64,000 nucleotides of DNA from Bacillota bacterium (GCA_023416585.1 JAEZHM010000131.1:62001-126000); one strand, 5' to 3'. Numbered from the stretch's first letter, positions 40,747 to 49,388 are shown. The notes: generated by a model from the letters alone, not told the origin. Numbers and translations: made by a program.

Positions 40747-41787
40747 ATGAAGAAGGTAGTTGTTATTCTGCTGGCACTGGTACTGTGCCTATCCACAGCC
40801 TGTGCTCTGGCAGCCGACAAGATCGGTGTGTCTTTTCCCACCCAGAGCCAGCCGCGCTGGGAAAAGGACGGCACCTATATGAAAGCCATGCTGGAAGAAG
40901 CCAGGTTTGAGGCCGACCTGCAATATGCCAATGACGATGCAGCCATCCAGATCAGCCAGCTGGAAGCCATGATCGCTGCTGGCTGCAAGGTGCTGGTAGT
41001 TGCTCCGGTTGATGGCAGTGCTCTTGGTACCGTGCTGAATAAAGCAAAAGCACTAAACATACCTGTTATCGCCTATGACCGCCTTATAATGGATACCGAT
41101 GCCGTAAGCTACTATGTTACTTACGACAATTACGTGGCAGGAACTTTTCAAGGCAAATACATTGAGGCCCTTCTCGACCTTGAAAACTCAGCCGGCCCCT
41201 TCAACATGGAGATCATTGGCAACTCGGAAGACAATAATTCCATCTATATTTACAAAGGTATCATGGATATCTTAAAACCCTATGCGGACAGCGGCAAGCT
41301 TTTCATTCCCAGTGGGCAAAAAGATTTTAAGGCCGTCGCCCTGCCCGGTACCACCACTGATGTCGCCAAGGCCCGTATGGACAGCCTGATCGCAGCCTAC
41401 TATGCTGGCGGGACCAGGCTGGATGCGGTGGCTTGCTTCAGCGATGCCGTAGCGCTTGGCGTATCTGACTCCCTGACCGCCGCCGGCTTTGAAAAGTTTC
41501 CCATCATTACTGGTCAGGACTGTGACATTCCCAACATCAAGAACATCATCGCCGGCAAACAAACCATGTCCATTATTAAGGATACCAGTGTCCCGGTTGA
41601 TTGTACGATCACCATGGTGCAGGATATTATGAATGGTTTACAGCCGGAAATCAATGACACTGCCACGTTTAATAACCATGTGATTACTGTTCCCTCTTTC
41701 CTGTGCTGTCCTGCGATGGTTGATGTGAATAATTACGAGTTTATGCTTGTCGAAAACGGTATCTACACCGAAGATCAGCTGAAGTAA
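40747..41787 (+). CDS. ChvE-type monosaccharide-binding protein 2
   Basis: A 346-residue paralog of the protein at 35279, with the same signal peptide style (MKKVVVILLALVLCLSTACA) and matching blocks (IGVSFPTQSQPRWEKDG, AYDRLIMDTDAVSYYVTYDN, TGQDCDIPNIKNIIAGKQTM, and the tail YTEDQLK). The two differ at many ligand-facing positions, so they probably feed different sugars to the one MmsA/MmsB importer. The signal peptide contains a cysteine (STACALA), but the fit to a lipobox is poor. It has its own promoter and terminator, so its level can vary independently. Confidence 0.88.
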   Translation: MKKVVVILLALVLCLSTACALAADKIGVSFPTQSQPRWEKDGTYMKAMLEEARFEADLQYANDDAAIQISQLEAMIAAGCKVLVVAPVDGSALGTVLNKAKALNIPVIAYDRLIMDTDAVSYYVTYDNYVAGTFQGKYIEALLDLENSAGPFNMEIIGNSEDNNSIYIYKGIMDILKPYADSGKLFIPSGQKDFKAVALPGTTTDVAKARMDSLIAAYYAGGTRLDAVACFSDAVALGVSDSLTAAGFEKFPIITGQDCDIPNIKNIIAGKQTMSIIKDTSVPVDCTITMVQDIMNGLQPEINDTATFNNHVITVPSFLCCPAMVDVNNYEFMLVENGIYTEDQLK

Positions 41788-41816
41788 TCCTGTGCAAGCA
41801 ATGCAGCATAAAAACC

Positions 41817-41857
41817 ATCGGGGAGACGGAAGACCATCTACCGTCTTCCCGATTTAA
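41817..41857 (+). terminator. Terminator after binding protein 2
   Basis: ATCGGGGAGACGG (41817-41829) pairs with CCGTCTTCCCGAT (41841-41853) with one mismatch, followed by TTTAAT. Confidence 0.75.
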
Positions 41858-41969
41858 TCTGTCTGGGCTCTTTTGACAAGCCGCCTTATGTGTACGGCAA
41901 AAATTTTGCATTTTACTTGCAATATATTTTCTGGCTGATACATGAAGTGTAAATTAAATAGGAAACCAT

Positions 41970-41998
41970 TTTACATTTATGGCAATATCGTGTAAAAT
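41970..41998 (+). promoter_or_regulatory. Promoter of the second sigma-factor operon
   Basis: TTTACA (41970-41975), a 17-bp spacer and TAAAAT (41993-41998). It places the transcript start after an upstream in-frame ATG at 41979 and supports the start at 42033. Confidence 0.65.
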
Positions 41999-42032
41999 AA
42001 AGATGTTTTATAGGTGGCCCCGGAGGCGGATT

Positions 42033-42572
42033 ATGCATAATGTGGATCTCTGGGTGGAAAAGGTGTGCGAAGAAAATTATGATGACCTATATATTGCAGG
42101 GCTGCGTTATTTGCTGAGAACCAATCCCAAGGATATCATTTTTTTGCCCGACGATATTCAAGAGGTCTATTTGCTGCTATGCAATAAAAAGGAAAAATTG
42201 ATCAAGCATCCTAATATTACCGGTTGGCTTGTCAGAACCATGATGAAAGTCATATCGGACCGGGAAGGCAAAGCAAGAAAGGAAAGGGCCCGCATCGCGT
42301 TTTCCATGGATGATGAAGCCATGCTTCGCAAAAGTCATGGCATGTTTGTTTCAGGAAGCGATCCGCTGGAAATACTGCTGAAAAAATCTCAGGATGAAAT
42401 GCCGGAAATCGAAAAAGAAATAGGCAAGGAGAATCTACAATTACTTCAAGCCTATTACGAGGAAAAGCAGACTTCCGAGGAATTGGCCGGTCAAATGCAT
42501 ATGGCCGGGGCGGCTTTAAGGATGCGGATTAGCCGTCTGAAAAAGAAAATAAAAGATCTTGCGGGTATTTGA
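42033..42572 (+). CDS. ECF-like sigma-70 family factor, second copy
   Basis: A 179-residue protein. Region 2 reads NYDDLYIAGLRYLL, DDIQEVYLLLCNKKEKLIKH and GWLVRTMMKVISD; region 4 reads LQLLQAYYEEKQTSEELAGQ and MAGAALRMRISRLKKKIKDL. Compared with the factor at 30848, the shared skeleton is D.I.EV, LL, K.EKL, HPN..GWLV, M.K and then IAFS.D.E, so the two are paralogs. CGGAGGCGG precedes ATG 42033. The anti-sigma-like gene follows 62 bases later. It probably drives its own operon and perhaps the DUF4367 array downstream. Confidence 0.8.
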   Translation: MHNVDLWVEKVCEENYDDLYIAGLRYLLRTNPKDIIFLPDDIQEVYLLLCNKKEKLIKHPNITGWLVRTMMKVISDREGKARKERARIAFSMDDEAMLRKSHGMFVSGSDPLEILLKKSQDEMPEIEKEIGKENLQLLQAYYEEKQTSEELAGQMHMAGAALRMRISRLKKKIKDLAGI

Positions 42573-42634
42573 TTCGTTGTTCAGCACTTTTTGTGAAGTA
42601 ACCGGTTGGGCATGGAAGGAGGGCAGTAAACCGT

Positions 42635-43507
42635 ATGAAGAAGCGGGAATATATCAAGTGGCTTGCACAGGTCCTTCAAAAGGAGGAACTGACCAACCAG
42701 GAAATGGAGCAGATTCTGGACGGACAACTGCTTTTGCCTGCCCAGGCGATGGATGCCGCGCTGATCAGAAGGTGCCGTCTGGCTTTATACCCTCATATCC
42801 AGGGAGCGGATGTACCAGGGAAGCGGGAAACACTTAACCGGGTGCATGCTTTTCTTCAAAAGGAGAGAAGCAAGGAAGATGCAAAGGAAAAGGAATCTGC
42901 TAAAGCGAAAAAGCGCCTTTTCCTTCGGCCTGCTTCCTTAGTGGCTTGCGTGCTGTTTTGTGTGCTGTTGCTTAATGTTTCCAATGATGCAGTGGGGTTT
43001 AACGTATGGCGCCTCCTCTTTTCCTGGAATGATGAAACCATGAAAATGGAACTTGATATGCAGGCAAATCTCAAAAATAATGTGGACTATTTGTATCAGA
43101 CACAAACCGATGCTTTTTTTCAGAAACTTGAAGAACTGGAGATAACCCCTTTACTTCCAACCTGGATACCAGATGGCTTTATTCTAAAGCGGGTAGAGGG
43201 CAATATCGAAAATGAGTATCATCGTTGGGCATTAGGCACCTATTCTTGCGGTGATGGGGATCTTGTAATATCTGTAATTATGAGGATTTCAAATAATCCA
43301 GGTGGTGTCTCGAGTCTAGAAAAAGATAAACGCGAGCCAGATATTTTCGAACAGGGAGGAATGAAGTTCTATATTATGGACAATCTCAGCAGGTCTCGAG
43401 TGTTTTGGTCTGATCCCCCATACATAATAGATATCTCTGGGTATATGACACGAGATGAACTAAAAAAAATGATCGATTCCATATTTGAAAGGAGAATATC
43501 AAGATGA
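42635..43507 (+). CDS. Membrane anti-sigma-like protein with outer DUF4367 domain
   Basis: A 290-residue single-pass protein. Residues 1-95 are cytoplasmic and start with a helical block (YIKWLAQVLQKEELTNQEME, then GQLLLPAQAMDAALIRRC) that is also found in the DUF4179-type protein at 30813. One membrane segment (SLVACVLFCVLLLNVSNDAV) follows near residue 105. The outer part has NVWRLLFSWNDETM, FFQKLEELEITPLLPTWIPD and a C-terminal DUF4367-like fold ending in the REPDIFEQGG, FYIMDNLSR and TRDELKKMIDS blocks. It should bind and hold the sigma factor until an outside signal releases it. AAGGAGGG precedes ATG 42635. Its stop overlaps the next start (ATGA). Confidence 0.82.
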   Translation: MKKREYIKWLAQVLQKEELTNQEMEQILDGQLLLPAQAMDAALIRRCRLALYPHIQGADVPGKRETLNRVHAFLQKERSKEDAKEKESAKAKKRLFLRPASLVACVLFCVLLLNVSNDAVGFNVWRLLFSWNDETMKMELDMQANLKNNVDYLYQTQTDAFFQKLEELEITPLLPTWIPDGFILKRVEGNIENEYHRWALGTYSCGDGDLVISVIMRISNNPGGVSSLEKDKREPDIFEQGGMKFYIMDNLSRSRVFWSDPPYIIDISGYMTRDELKKMIDSIFERRISR

Positions 43508-43932
43508 AAACTCAAAAGCGAATCACAGTAGTACTCATTATCTGTCTGTTGTGTACGACACTCTTTTTACCTTTGGCAAGTGCTGAGATAATCGTCTTTC
43601 CCCAATCATCCGCATTGATTAGTACCACAGATGTGTATATTGACCCCAAGGGTAGCGGCAAGATTTATACTGAGGCCTACATCATTTGCACCCGTGCTGC
43701 AGATAGCCTTGGCTTTAACTACATCCGTTTGCAGGAGTACCGAAACGGCACATGGGTTACAGTAAAGTCGGTATCATCTAAGTATACTGCCAATGCAACT
43801 CAATATACGTATTCTTTTACATATTACGGAACACCGGGTATGAGTTATCGTTCGCAGGCAGGTTTCTCTGCAACAGATAGCGGTATTACAGAAACCCGCA
43901 GTAGTACAAGTGGGACAATAACCTGCAATTAG
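43504..43932 (+). CDS. Small secreted protein (DUF6147-like)
   Basis: A 142-residue protein with a signal peptide (ITVVLIICLLCTTLFLPLAS, cut near ASA-E) and a beta-rich mature part: the pattern SGKIYTEAYIICTRAADSLG, IRLQEYRNGTWVTVKS, and YGTPGMSYRSQAGFSATDSG recalls DUF6147-type small secreted proteins. One pair of cysteines (in YIICTR and the C-terminal ITCN) could form a disulfide. Its start overlaps the anti-sigma gene's stop, so it is coupled to that system; it may be the signal-linked output or a ligand of the outer domain. A terminator follows. Confidence 0.75.
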   Translation: MKTQKRITVVLIICLLCTTLFLPLASAEIIVFPQSSALISTTDVYIDPKGSGKIYTEAYIICTRAADSLGFNYIRLQEYRNGTWVTVKSVSSKYTANATQYTYSFTYYGTPGMSYRSQAGFSATDSGITETRSSTSGTITCN

Positions 43933-43971
43933 TCAGTTTGTAAAAAGATGTAAGAATTTTACCCTTCATTT

Positions 43972-44022
43972 CTCCCCATGTTTCCGATCGCTAAAATTGG
44001 CGGACCATGGGGAGGAGTGTTT
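43972..44022 (+). terminator. Hairpin terminator after the sigma-factor operon
   Basis: CTCCCCATG (43972-43980) pairs with CATGGGGAG (44006-44014) across a 25-base loop, followed by GAGTGTTTT. Confidence 0.6.
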
Positions 44023-44122
44023 TGCATTTATTTGATGGTATACAAATATAGCAGCTGTAGTATTGATTTGCCCATATTGAGTTAACGAAAAGTGAAAACG
44101 ATATAGGTACCAGGGTGACTCT

Positions 44123-44797
44123 ATGAAGCGGGTACAGGCAGAGAAAGAAAATCTTCCAATTGAATTCATGGCAGAGGAAGCAGGCGCATCCGGACAAACT
44201 ATCAGGGATAAGCGCTTTCGCTTTTACCCTACCTTTTTTGCTGCCTTCACCCTGCTTTTTCTATTTCTTTTTGGCTTTGTGTTCCATGCTATGGGATATG
44301 GTATTTGGCGCCTCTCTGTTTCCTGGGATGATGAAACAATGGAGGTAAGAATTTCAACACAAGGGAATATCACCTGGCAAGCTTATGAATGCAACTTAAA
44401 ACCAGCTATTGATGATGCTTTTTTTCAAAAGCTTAAAGAGCTGGAAATTACGCCCATGATGCCATCCTGGATGCCCGATGGTTTTGCATTGGAGCGTGTT
44501 GATAGTAAAATCGAAAGATCACATGACAGGTGGGCGGTTGGCATATATACATGCGGCGACCGGCAGCTACTGATTGCGGTGATTAAGGATATTTCTTTCG
44601 GTTGTAACATGTGGATCGAAAAAGATGAGCGCGAACCGGAGATATATGAACGAGGCGGAATCAGATTCTATATTATGGATAATCTGAAGAGAGCTGTTGT
44701 GCAGTGGTTTGATCCCCCATATAAGATCAGTATGACTGGGCATGTATCCAGAGATGAACTCAAACAAATGATCGACAGTATGTTTGTAAGAAAATGA
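44123..44797 (+). CDS. DUF4367 membrane protein, array member 1
   Basis: A 224-residue protein made of a short cytoplasmic tail (MKRVQAEKENLPIEFMAEEA, then GASG), one membrane segment near residue 50 (FFAAFTLLFLFLFGFVFHAM) and the same outer domain as the anti-sigma-like protein at 42635: WRLSVSWDDETM, FFQKLKELEITPMMPSWMPD, then the REPEIYERGG, FYIMDNLKR and SRDELKQMIDS blocks. It lacks the cytoplasmic sigma-binding domain. AGGGTGA stands before ATG 44123. Its stop overlaps the start of member 2 (ATGA). It may be a sensor-only copy that competes for, or widens, the signal seen by the true anti-sigma protein. Confidence 0.78.
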   Translation: MKRVQAEKENLPIEFMAEEAGASGQTIRDKRFRFYPTFFAAFTLLFLFLFGFVFHAMGYGIWRLSVSWDDETMEVRISTQGNITWQAYECNLKPAIDDAFFQKLKELEITPMMPSWMPDGFALERVDSKIERSHDRWAVGIYTCGDRQLLIAVIKDISFGCNMWIEKDEREPEIYERGGIRFYIMDNLKRAVVQWFDPPYKISMTGHVSRDELKQMIDSMFVRK

Positions 44798-45420
44798 AAA
44801 AATTGAACTGGCTGTACGGCATTTGGATACATTCCCGCATTTATCATACCGCATTTTTCGCCTGTATGCTATTTTGTTTATTTTCATTTTACATTTCTGT
44901 CAACGCTGCAGGTAATAATGCATGGCGTTTCTCTTATAGTTGGGATGATGAAATTGTATATGTGAAAGGTTTTATTGATGGAAAGATTGATGGCCCCTCA
45001 CGGGAGAGCTATTTAAAGCCAAACTATGATGACGACTTCACCCAAAAGCTTCAGGAAATGGAATTATACCCTTTGCTGCCATACAAGTTGCTGGATGGAT
45101 ATACGCTTTCAAGAGTCGAAAGTCATGTGCCTACCGAATATTTGAAGTGGGTATTGGGTGCATATGAAAATAAAGGGAAGAGCCTGACAATATCAGTGTT
45201 TTATGATGGGTCATCAGGCAGCGCGCCTACCGGCCTTATCTCCAAGGATGAACGTGATCCCGTAATATATGAACGAGGGGGCTTAAAATTCTATATTGTA
45301 TATAATTTGAAATGGCTGAACGCATATTGGCTTGATCCTCCATTTAGGCTCAATATGGGGGGCGAGGTTTCATTGGATGAAATCAAAATGCTCATTGAAA
45401 GTATGTTTGATAGAAAATGA
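44794..45420 (+). CDS. DUF4367 membrane protein, array member 2 (divergent)
   Basis: A 208-residue protein, the most divergent array member. It has a different tail (KKLNWLYGIWIHSRIYHTA), a membrane segment near residue 30 (FFACMLFCLFSFYISVNAAG) and the outer domain with AWRFSYSWDDEIV, LQEMELYPLLPYKLLDGYTL, RDPVIYERGG, FYIVYNLKW and SLDEIKMLIES. It keeps the overall fold but loses many residues shared by the others, so it has diverged under its own selection or is relaxing. Translation is coupled to member 1 through an ATGA overlap. Confidence 0.75.
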   Translation: MKKLNWLYGIWIHSRIYHTAFFACMLFCLFSFYISVNAAGNNAWRFSYSWDDEIVYVKGFIDGKIDGPSRESYLKPNYDDDFTQKLQEMELYPLLPYKLLDGYTLSRVESHVPTEYLKWVLGAYENKGKSLTISVFYDGSSGSAPTGLISKDERDPVIYERGGLKFYIVYNLKWLNAYWLDPPFRLNMGGEVSLDEIKMLIESMFDRK

Positions 45421-45527
45421 AAATAATGCGGCAGTGTTATAATACCTATAATGTCATCGTATTGATCTTTACAATACAGTTATGGTTCCGAATCTTTACA
45501 ACGCTATGCTAATGGCGAGGAAATCAT

Positions 45528-46208
45528 ATGAAGCGGGTTCTGACATGGAAAGGCAAGCCTCCAATGGAGTACGTGGTGGAAGGAGGAAGCGCATCCGGAT
45601 TATCCGGCAAGAATAAGCGCCTTCACTTTCACCCCGTCATATTTATTGCCTTCACCATGCTTTCTATATTTCTCTTGGGATTTGTATTCCAGGCTATGGG
45701 ATATAATGTGTTGCGTCTCTTTGTTTCTTGGGATGATGAAACAATGAAGGTGAGATTCGATGCACAAGGGAATATAGACTGGCACGGTTATGAAAGCGGC
45801 TTGGAGCCTGCTTTTAGCGATGCTTTTTTTCAGAAGCTTGAAGAAATAAAAATGAAGCCGTTGATGCCATCCTGGATGCCTGAAGGCCTTGCACTGGAGC
45901 GTGTGAATGGCAAGATCGAAACTGAATATTATAGCTGGGCGGTGGGTACCTATTCATGCGGCGATAGAGACCTGCTAATATCGGTAGTCAAAAATATCTC
46001 AAAAAATCCCGGCACTATCTCGAGCCTTGAAAAAGATGAACGCGAGCCGGATATATTCGAACAGGGAGGGATCAAGTTCTATATCATGGACAACCTCAGC
46101 AGGGCTCACGCATTTTGGTATGATCCCCCCTATATGGTGGAAATCACTGGACTTGTAACAAGAGAGGAAATCAGGCAAATGATCAATTCCATGTTTGAAA
46201 GAAAGTAA
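45528..46208 (+). CDS. DUF4367 membrane protein, array member 3
   Basis: A 226-residue protein closest to member 1: tail MKRVLTWKGKPPMEYVVEGG with SASG, membrane segment (FIAFTMLSIFLLGFVFQAMG), then LRLFVSWDDETMKV, FFQKLEEIKMKPLMPSWMPE, and the C-terminal REPDIFEQGG, FYIMDNLSR and TREEIRQMINS blocks. Its second half is nearly the same as that of the anti-sigma-like protein at 42635 (both have SSLEKD, DIFEQGG and YIMDNLSR), suggesting gene conversion or recent duplication. A gap of 107 bp separates it from member 2. Confidence 0.78.
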   Translation: MKRVLTWKGKPPMEYVVEGGSASGLSGKNKRLHFHPVIFIAFTMLSIFLLGFVFQAMGYNVLRLFVSWDDETMKVRFDAQGNIDWHGYESGLEPAFSDAFFQKLEEIKMKPLMPSWMPEGLALERVNGKIETEYYSWAVGTYSCGDRDLLISVVKNISKNPGTISSLEKDEREPDIFEQGGIKFYIMDNLSRAHAFWYDPPYMVEITGLVTREEIRQMINSMFERK

Positions 46209-46214
46209 AAGCGC

Positions 46215-46700
46215 ATAAAGCGGGTTTTGGCGTGGAAAGGTAAGCCCCATATTGAATGCATAGCGGCGCAAGCAGGCGCATCCGGATTGCCCGGTGCTAA
46301 AGAGCATTTTCGCATTTGTCCTAATCCTTTTGCTGTCTGTGCTTTGCTTATAGTATTTTTGTTTGGACTCATTTTCCAGGTTTCCGGAATGAATATATGG
46401 TGCAAAATCGAAACAGATTATTATCGATGGGCGTTGGGTACCTATACGCATGGCGACAGGCAGTTCCTAATATCTATCGTGAAGGATGTTTCAGAAAACT
46501 CCGGTGGTGTCTGGAGTATAGAAAAAGATGAACGCAAGCCGGATATTTTCGAACAGGGCGGGATCAAATTCTATGTCATGGATAACCTTGGCAGGTCTCA
46601 TGCATTTTGGTTTGATCTTCCATATACTATCAGTATTGCCGGACATGTGACAAGAGACGAGCTTAAACAAATGATTAACAGCATGTTTGTGAGAAAGTGA
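46215..46700 (+). pseudogene. DUF4367 array member 4, decayed
   Basis: The frame clearly continues the family (KRVLAWKGKPHIE, AGASG, a membrane segment near CALLIVFLFGLIFQVSGMN, then IETDYYRWALGTYTHGDRQF and the DIFEQGG, MDNLGRSHAF and TRDELKQMINS blocks). Two defects are visible. The start codon that aligns with the ATG of member 3 is ATA (46215-46217); the next in-frame start is a TTG at 46227 without a good ribosome-binding site. About 63 residues, from the WDDET block to the ERV block, are missing in an exact in-frame deletion after NIWC. It is either a recent pseudogene or a minimal membrane-anchored variant. Confidence 0.7.
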
Positions 46701-46754
46701 AACACAAGGTTTGCATGGTAAACGGCCGGGATACAAATTTTTGTTTTGTCTTCT

Positions 46755-49370
46755 TTACACCCTCACAGCCTTGCCATGATGCCTTGCCATGATCATGTTT
46801 TTCAGCGGTTCATATTCCTCATAAAACACGGCGATGAAATCCCCTGGCTGCGCGGTGGAAACCGCTTTTGCCACCGCATCCTCCTCCGAAAGGCAAACCT
46901 CCAATTCCAAATGGGGGTTTCCGTTTTTTTGGGCGGCTTGCTTTAAAAGCTCCGCAATTTCACCAGATTTACGCCCCCTGAGGTCTGCGTCTTCTTTGAT
47001 GATGAGCTTTTGAAAATGCTGGCCGCATAGTGCGCCCACCTTTTTGACAGCCTCATCCTGCCTGTCGCCAGGCACGCCGATAACGCCAACCAGCCTTTTG
47101 GTTTCCTGCTTTTTCAAAAAATCGATTACCTGGCTGTAGCCGGCAATATTGTGGCCATAGTCCAACATTACCTTGCAGTTGCCAACCTGAAAGATGTTAA
47201 AGCGGCCGGGATTGTCTTCCCCGTCTGGGCGGAAGGTTGTCAGCCCTTGGTGGATTTGATTTTCATGGATTCCAAGGCCCAACAGAGCCGTTGATGCCGC
47301 CAAAGCGTTCTCCACATTGCAGGCGGCCGTACCCTTCATGGTAATGGGGATGTCTTCCACACGGCACAGGACGGTTGTTTTGCCAAGATACTGGGCATAC
47401 AGACTGCCCTGGTGCGCCCAGACGGCATTGCCGCCCTGCTTTAGATGCTCCTTCAGAAGTATATTGTCTTTATTTATGGAAAACATCATCACATTGCAGC
47501 GCACGCGCTTTAAAAAATGGGGCGTCATCTTGTCGTCCGCATTCAAAACAGCGCAGCCCCAAGGCTTCACCGCTTCCACTACCAGAGATTTTAAATGAGC
47601 CAGGTCTTCGATGGTTTCTATACCGTCCTGCCCCAAATGATCCTCGCTGATGTTGGTGATCACGCCTACGTCCGCCAGATCATACCCAAGCCCACGCCGG
47701 GCGATGCCGCCGCGGGCGGTTTCCAAAACAGCCGCCTCGGTATCCGGGTGCGACAGTACGATGCCGGCGCTTAACGCGCCGGTATTGTCACCAGGCAATA
47801 AACATTCATCCCCAAGATATACGCCGCTGGTGGTGGTCATGCCTACTTTCAGCCCAGTCAGCGACAGCGTGTGGGCAATAAGCCTTACGACGGTGGTTTT
47901 GCCGTTGGTGCCTGTTACCGCGCAGATAGGTACGGTATACGGCGAACCCTGGGGAAAGAGCATGTCCAAAATATCCTTTGCCACCGATGCGGGCGGACCT
48001 TCGGATGGGATCAAATGCATTCTCAGGCCAGGACCGGCATTCACTTCCAGCACCGCCCCGCCGTTTTCATGAAGGGGGACGGTAAGGTCAGGCGAGCAGA
48101 TGTCCACCCCGGCAATATCCAACCCCAGCGCTTTGGCTGCCCTCACCGCCAGCTTGGCGTTGTCAGGGTGTATGGCATCCGGACAGGACAGGGCGGTGCC
48201 ACCTGTTGATAAGTTTGCATTCTTTCGCAAAAAGACAGCGGTATCCTTAGCGGGAACGGAATCAGGGTTCAGCCCGGCTTCCGAAAGTGTTTGAATCGCC
48301 ACGTCGTCCAGTTCGATTTTGGTAAGAGGCATTGTATGATCTTCGCCTCTTAATGGGTTTTCGTTCTCATGTTCCACCAACTGGCGGATGGTGCTTTCTC
48401 CATCGCCAGTCACTCTTGGCGGCTGCCGTCTGGCTACGGCGGAAACCTTGTCGCCCACTACCAGCACACGGTAATCCTGCCCTATGATGTGCTTTTCCAC
48501 GATTGCGGCAGAGCTGTATTCCAGTGCCAGTTTGAAGGCCTCGGGCACATCTTCACGGCCCGTGATGTTCAGTGTTACGCCGTTTCCGTGATTGCTGTCG
48601 TAGGGCTTGATCACCACGGGATAGCCAATCTCCGACGCGTGGCGCAGGGCGCTGCCTACGGAATAGGCAATTTCCCCGGTGGGCACGGGAATTCCGTGGC
48701 GCCTTAAAAGCTCCTTGGTCAGATGCTTGTCGCCGGCAATGTTCACAGCAATGCAGCTTGGCTTGTCGGTGAGCGCTGCTTCCATGCGCCTTGCATATTT
48801 GCCGTACCCCAATTGCAACAGGCTGTCGTTACCCAACCGCGTTACAGGGATGCCCCGCTTTTGAGCCTCTTCATAAATCGCCTTGGTGCTGGGGCCAAGG
48901 TCCGTGCGGGAAACCAGCAGGCGAAGCTCCTTCAAAACCGGCTGCAGATTGGGGGTTTTCCCGTCAAACAGCGCGTTCATAAGGTTGATTACGGCTTTGC
49001 CGCACGCTACGCCCACCTGCTCGTTTTGATAGCGGTATATGATATGGTAGCAGGCGGTATCCCCTTCCTGCCGCGTGATGCCATAGCCCACATTATAGCC
49101 CAGCATGTTTTGCAGATCCAATATCACATGCTCTGCTACGTGGCAGGGATATGTTCCCTCCTGGATTCGCTTTACAAACCCGCCTTCTTCGCCAATGCCG
49201 CAGCGGTGGGTTGTAAGGCCGGGAAACAGGGTAAGCAGCTTATCGTTGAACCCTTCCACATTCGATGTTGGGCCATGCTGTTCTTCCTTTAATTCCACCG
49301 TCAGCTTGATAACGGGCCGCATACAGTATACATTGCGGCCTCTGAAGATACGGATATCCTTGATGTCCAC
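46755..49370 (-). CDS. cphA: Cyanophycin synthetase
   Basis: An 871-residue enzyme, the normal CphA length, that builds multi-L-arginyl-poly-L-aspartate with ATP. It has the N-terminal CphA domain (GPTSNVEGFNDKLLTLFPGL), a central ATP-grasp domain (HLTKELLRRHGIPVPTGE, VIKPYDSNHGNGVT, VLEVNAGPGLRMH) and a C-terminal Mur-ligase-like domain with the P-loop VTGTNGKTT (Lys491). The start is GTG 49370 with GGGAGG nine bases upstream, 18 bases after the cyanophycinase stop. Together with cphB and iadA it gives storage and mobilisation of nitrogen, carbon and energy. Confidence 0.97.
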   Translation of the reverse strand: MDIKDIRIFRGRNVYCMRPVIKLTVELKEEQHGPTSNVEGFNDKLLTLFPGLTTHRCGIGEEGGFVKRIQEGTYPCHVAEHVILDLQNMLGYNVGYGITRQEGDTACYHIIYRYQNEQVGVACGKAVINLMNALFDGKTPNLQPVLKELRLLVSRTDLGPSTKAIYEEAQKRGIPVTRLGNDSLLQLGYGKYARRMEAALTDKPSCIAVNIAGDKHLTKELLRRHGIPVPTGEIAYSVGSALRHASEIGYPVVIKPYDSNHGNGVTLNITGREDVPEAFKLALEYSSAAIVEKHIIGQDYRVLVVGDKVSAVARRQPPRVTGDGESTIRQLVEHENENPLRGEDHTMPLTKIELDDVAIQTLSEAGLNPDSVPAKDTAVFLRKNANLSTGGTALSCPDAIHPDNAKLAVRAAKALGLDIAGVDICSPDLTVPLHENGGAVLEVNAGPGLRMHLIPSEGPPASVAKDILDMLFPQGSPYTVPICAVTGTNGKTTVVRLIAHTLSLTGLKVGMTTTSGVYLGDECLLPGDNTGALSAGIVLSHPDTEAAVLETARGGIARRGLGYDLADVGVITNISEDHLGQDGIETIEDLAHLKSLVVEAVKPWGCAVLNADDKMTPHFLKRVRCNVMMFSINKDNILLKEHLKQGGNAVWAHQGSLYAQYLGKTTVLCRVEDIPITMKGTAACNVENALAASTALLGLGIHENQIHQGLTTFRPDGEDNPGRFNIFQVGNCKVMLDYGHNIAGYSQVIDFLKKQETKRLVGVIGVPGDRQDEAVKKVGALCGQHFQKLIIKEDADLRGRKSGEIAELLKQAAQKNGNPHLELEVCLSEEDAVAKAVSTAQPGDFIAVFYEEYEPLKNMIMARHHGKAVRV

Positions 49371-49388
49371 GCGGCAGCGCCTCCCGGT

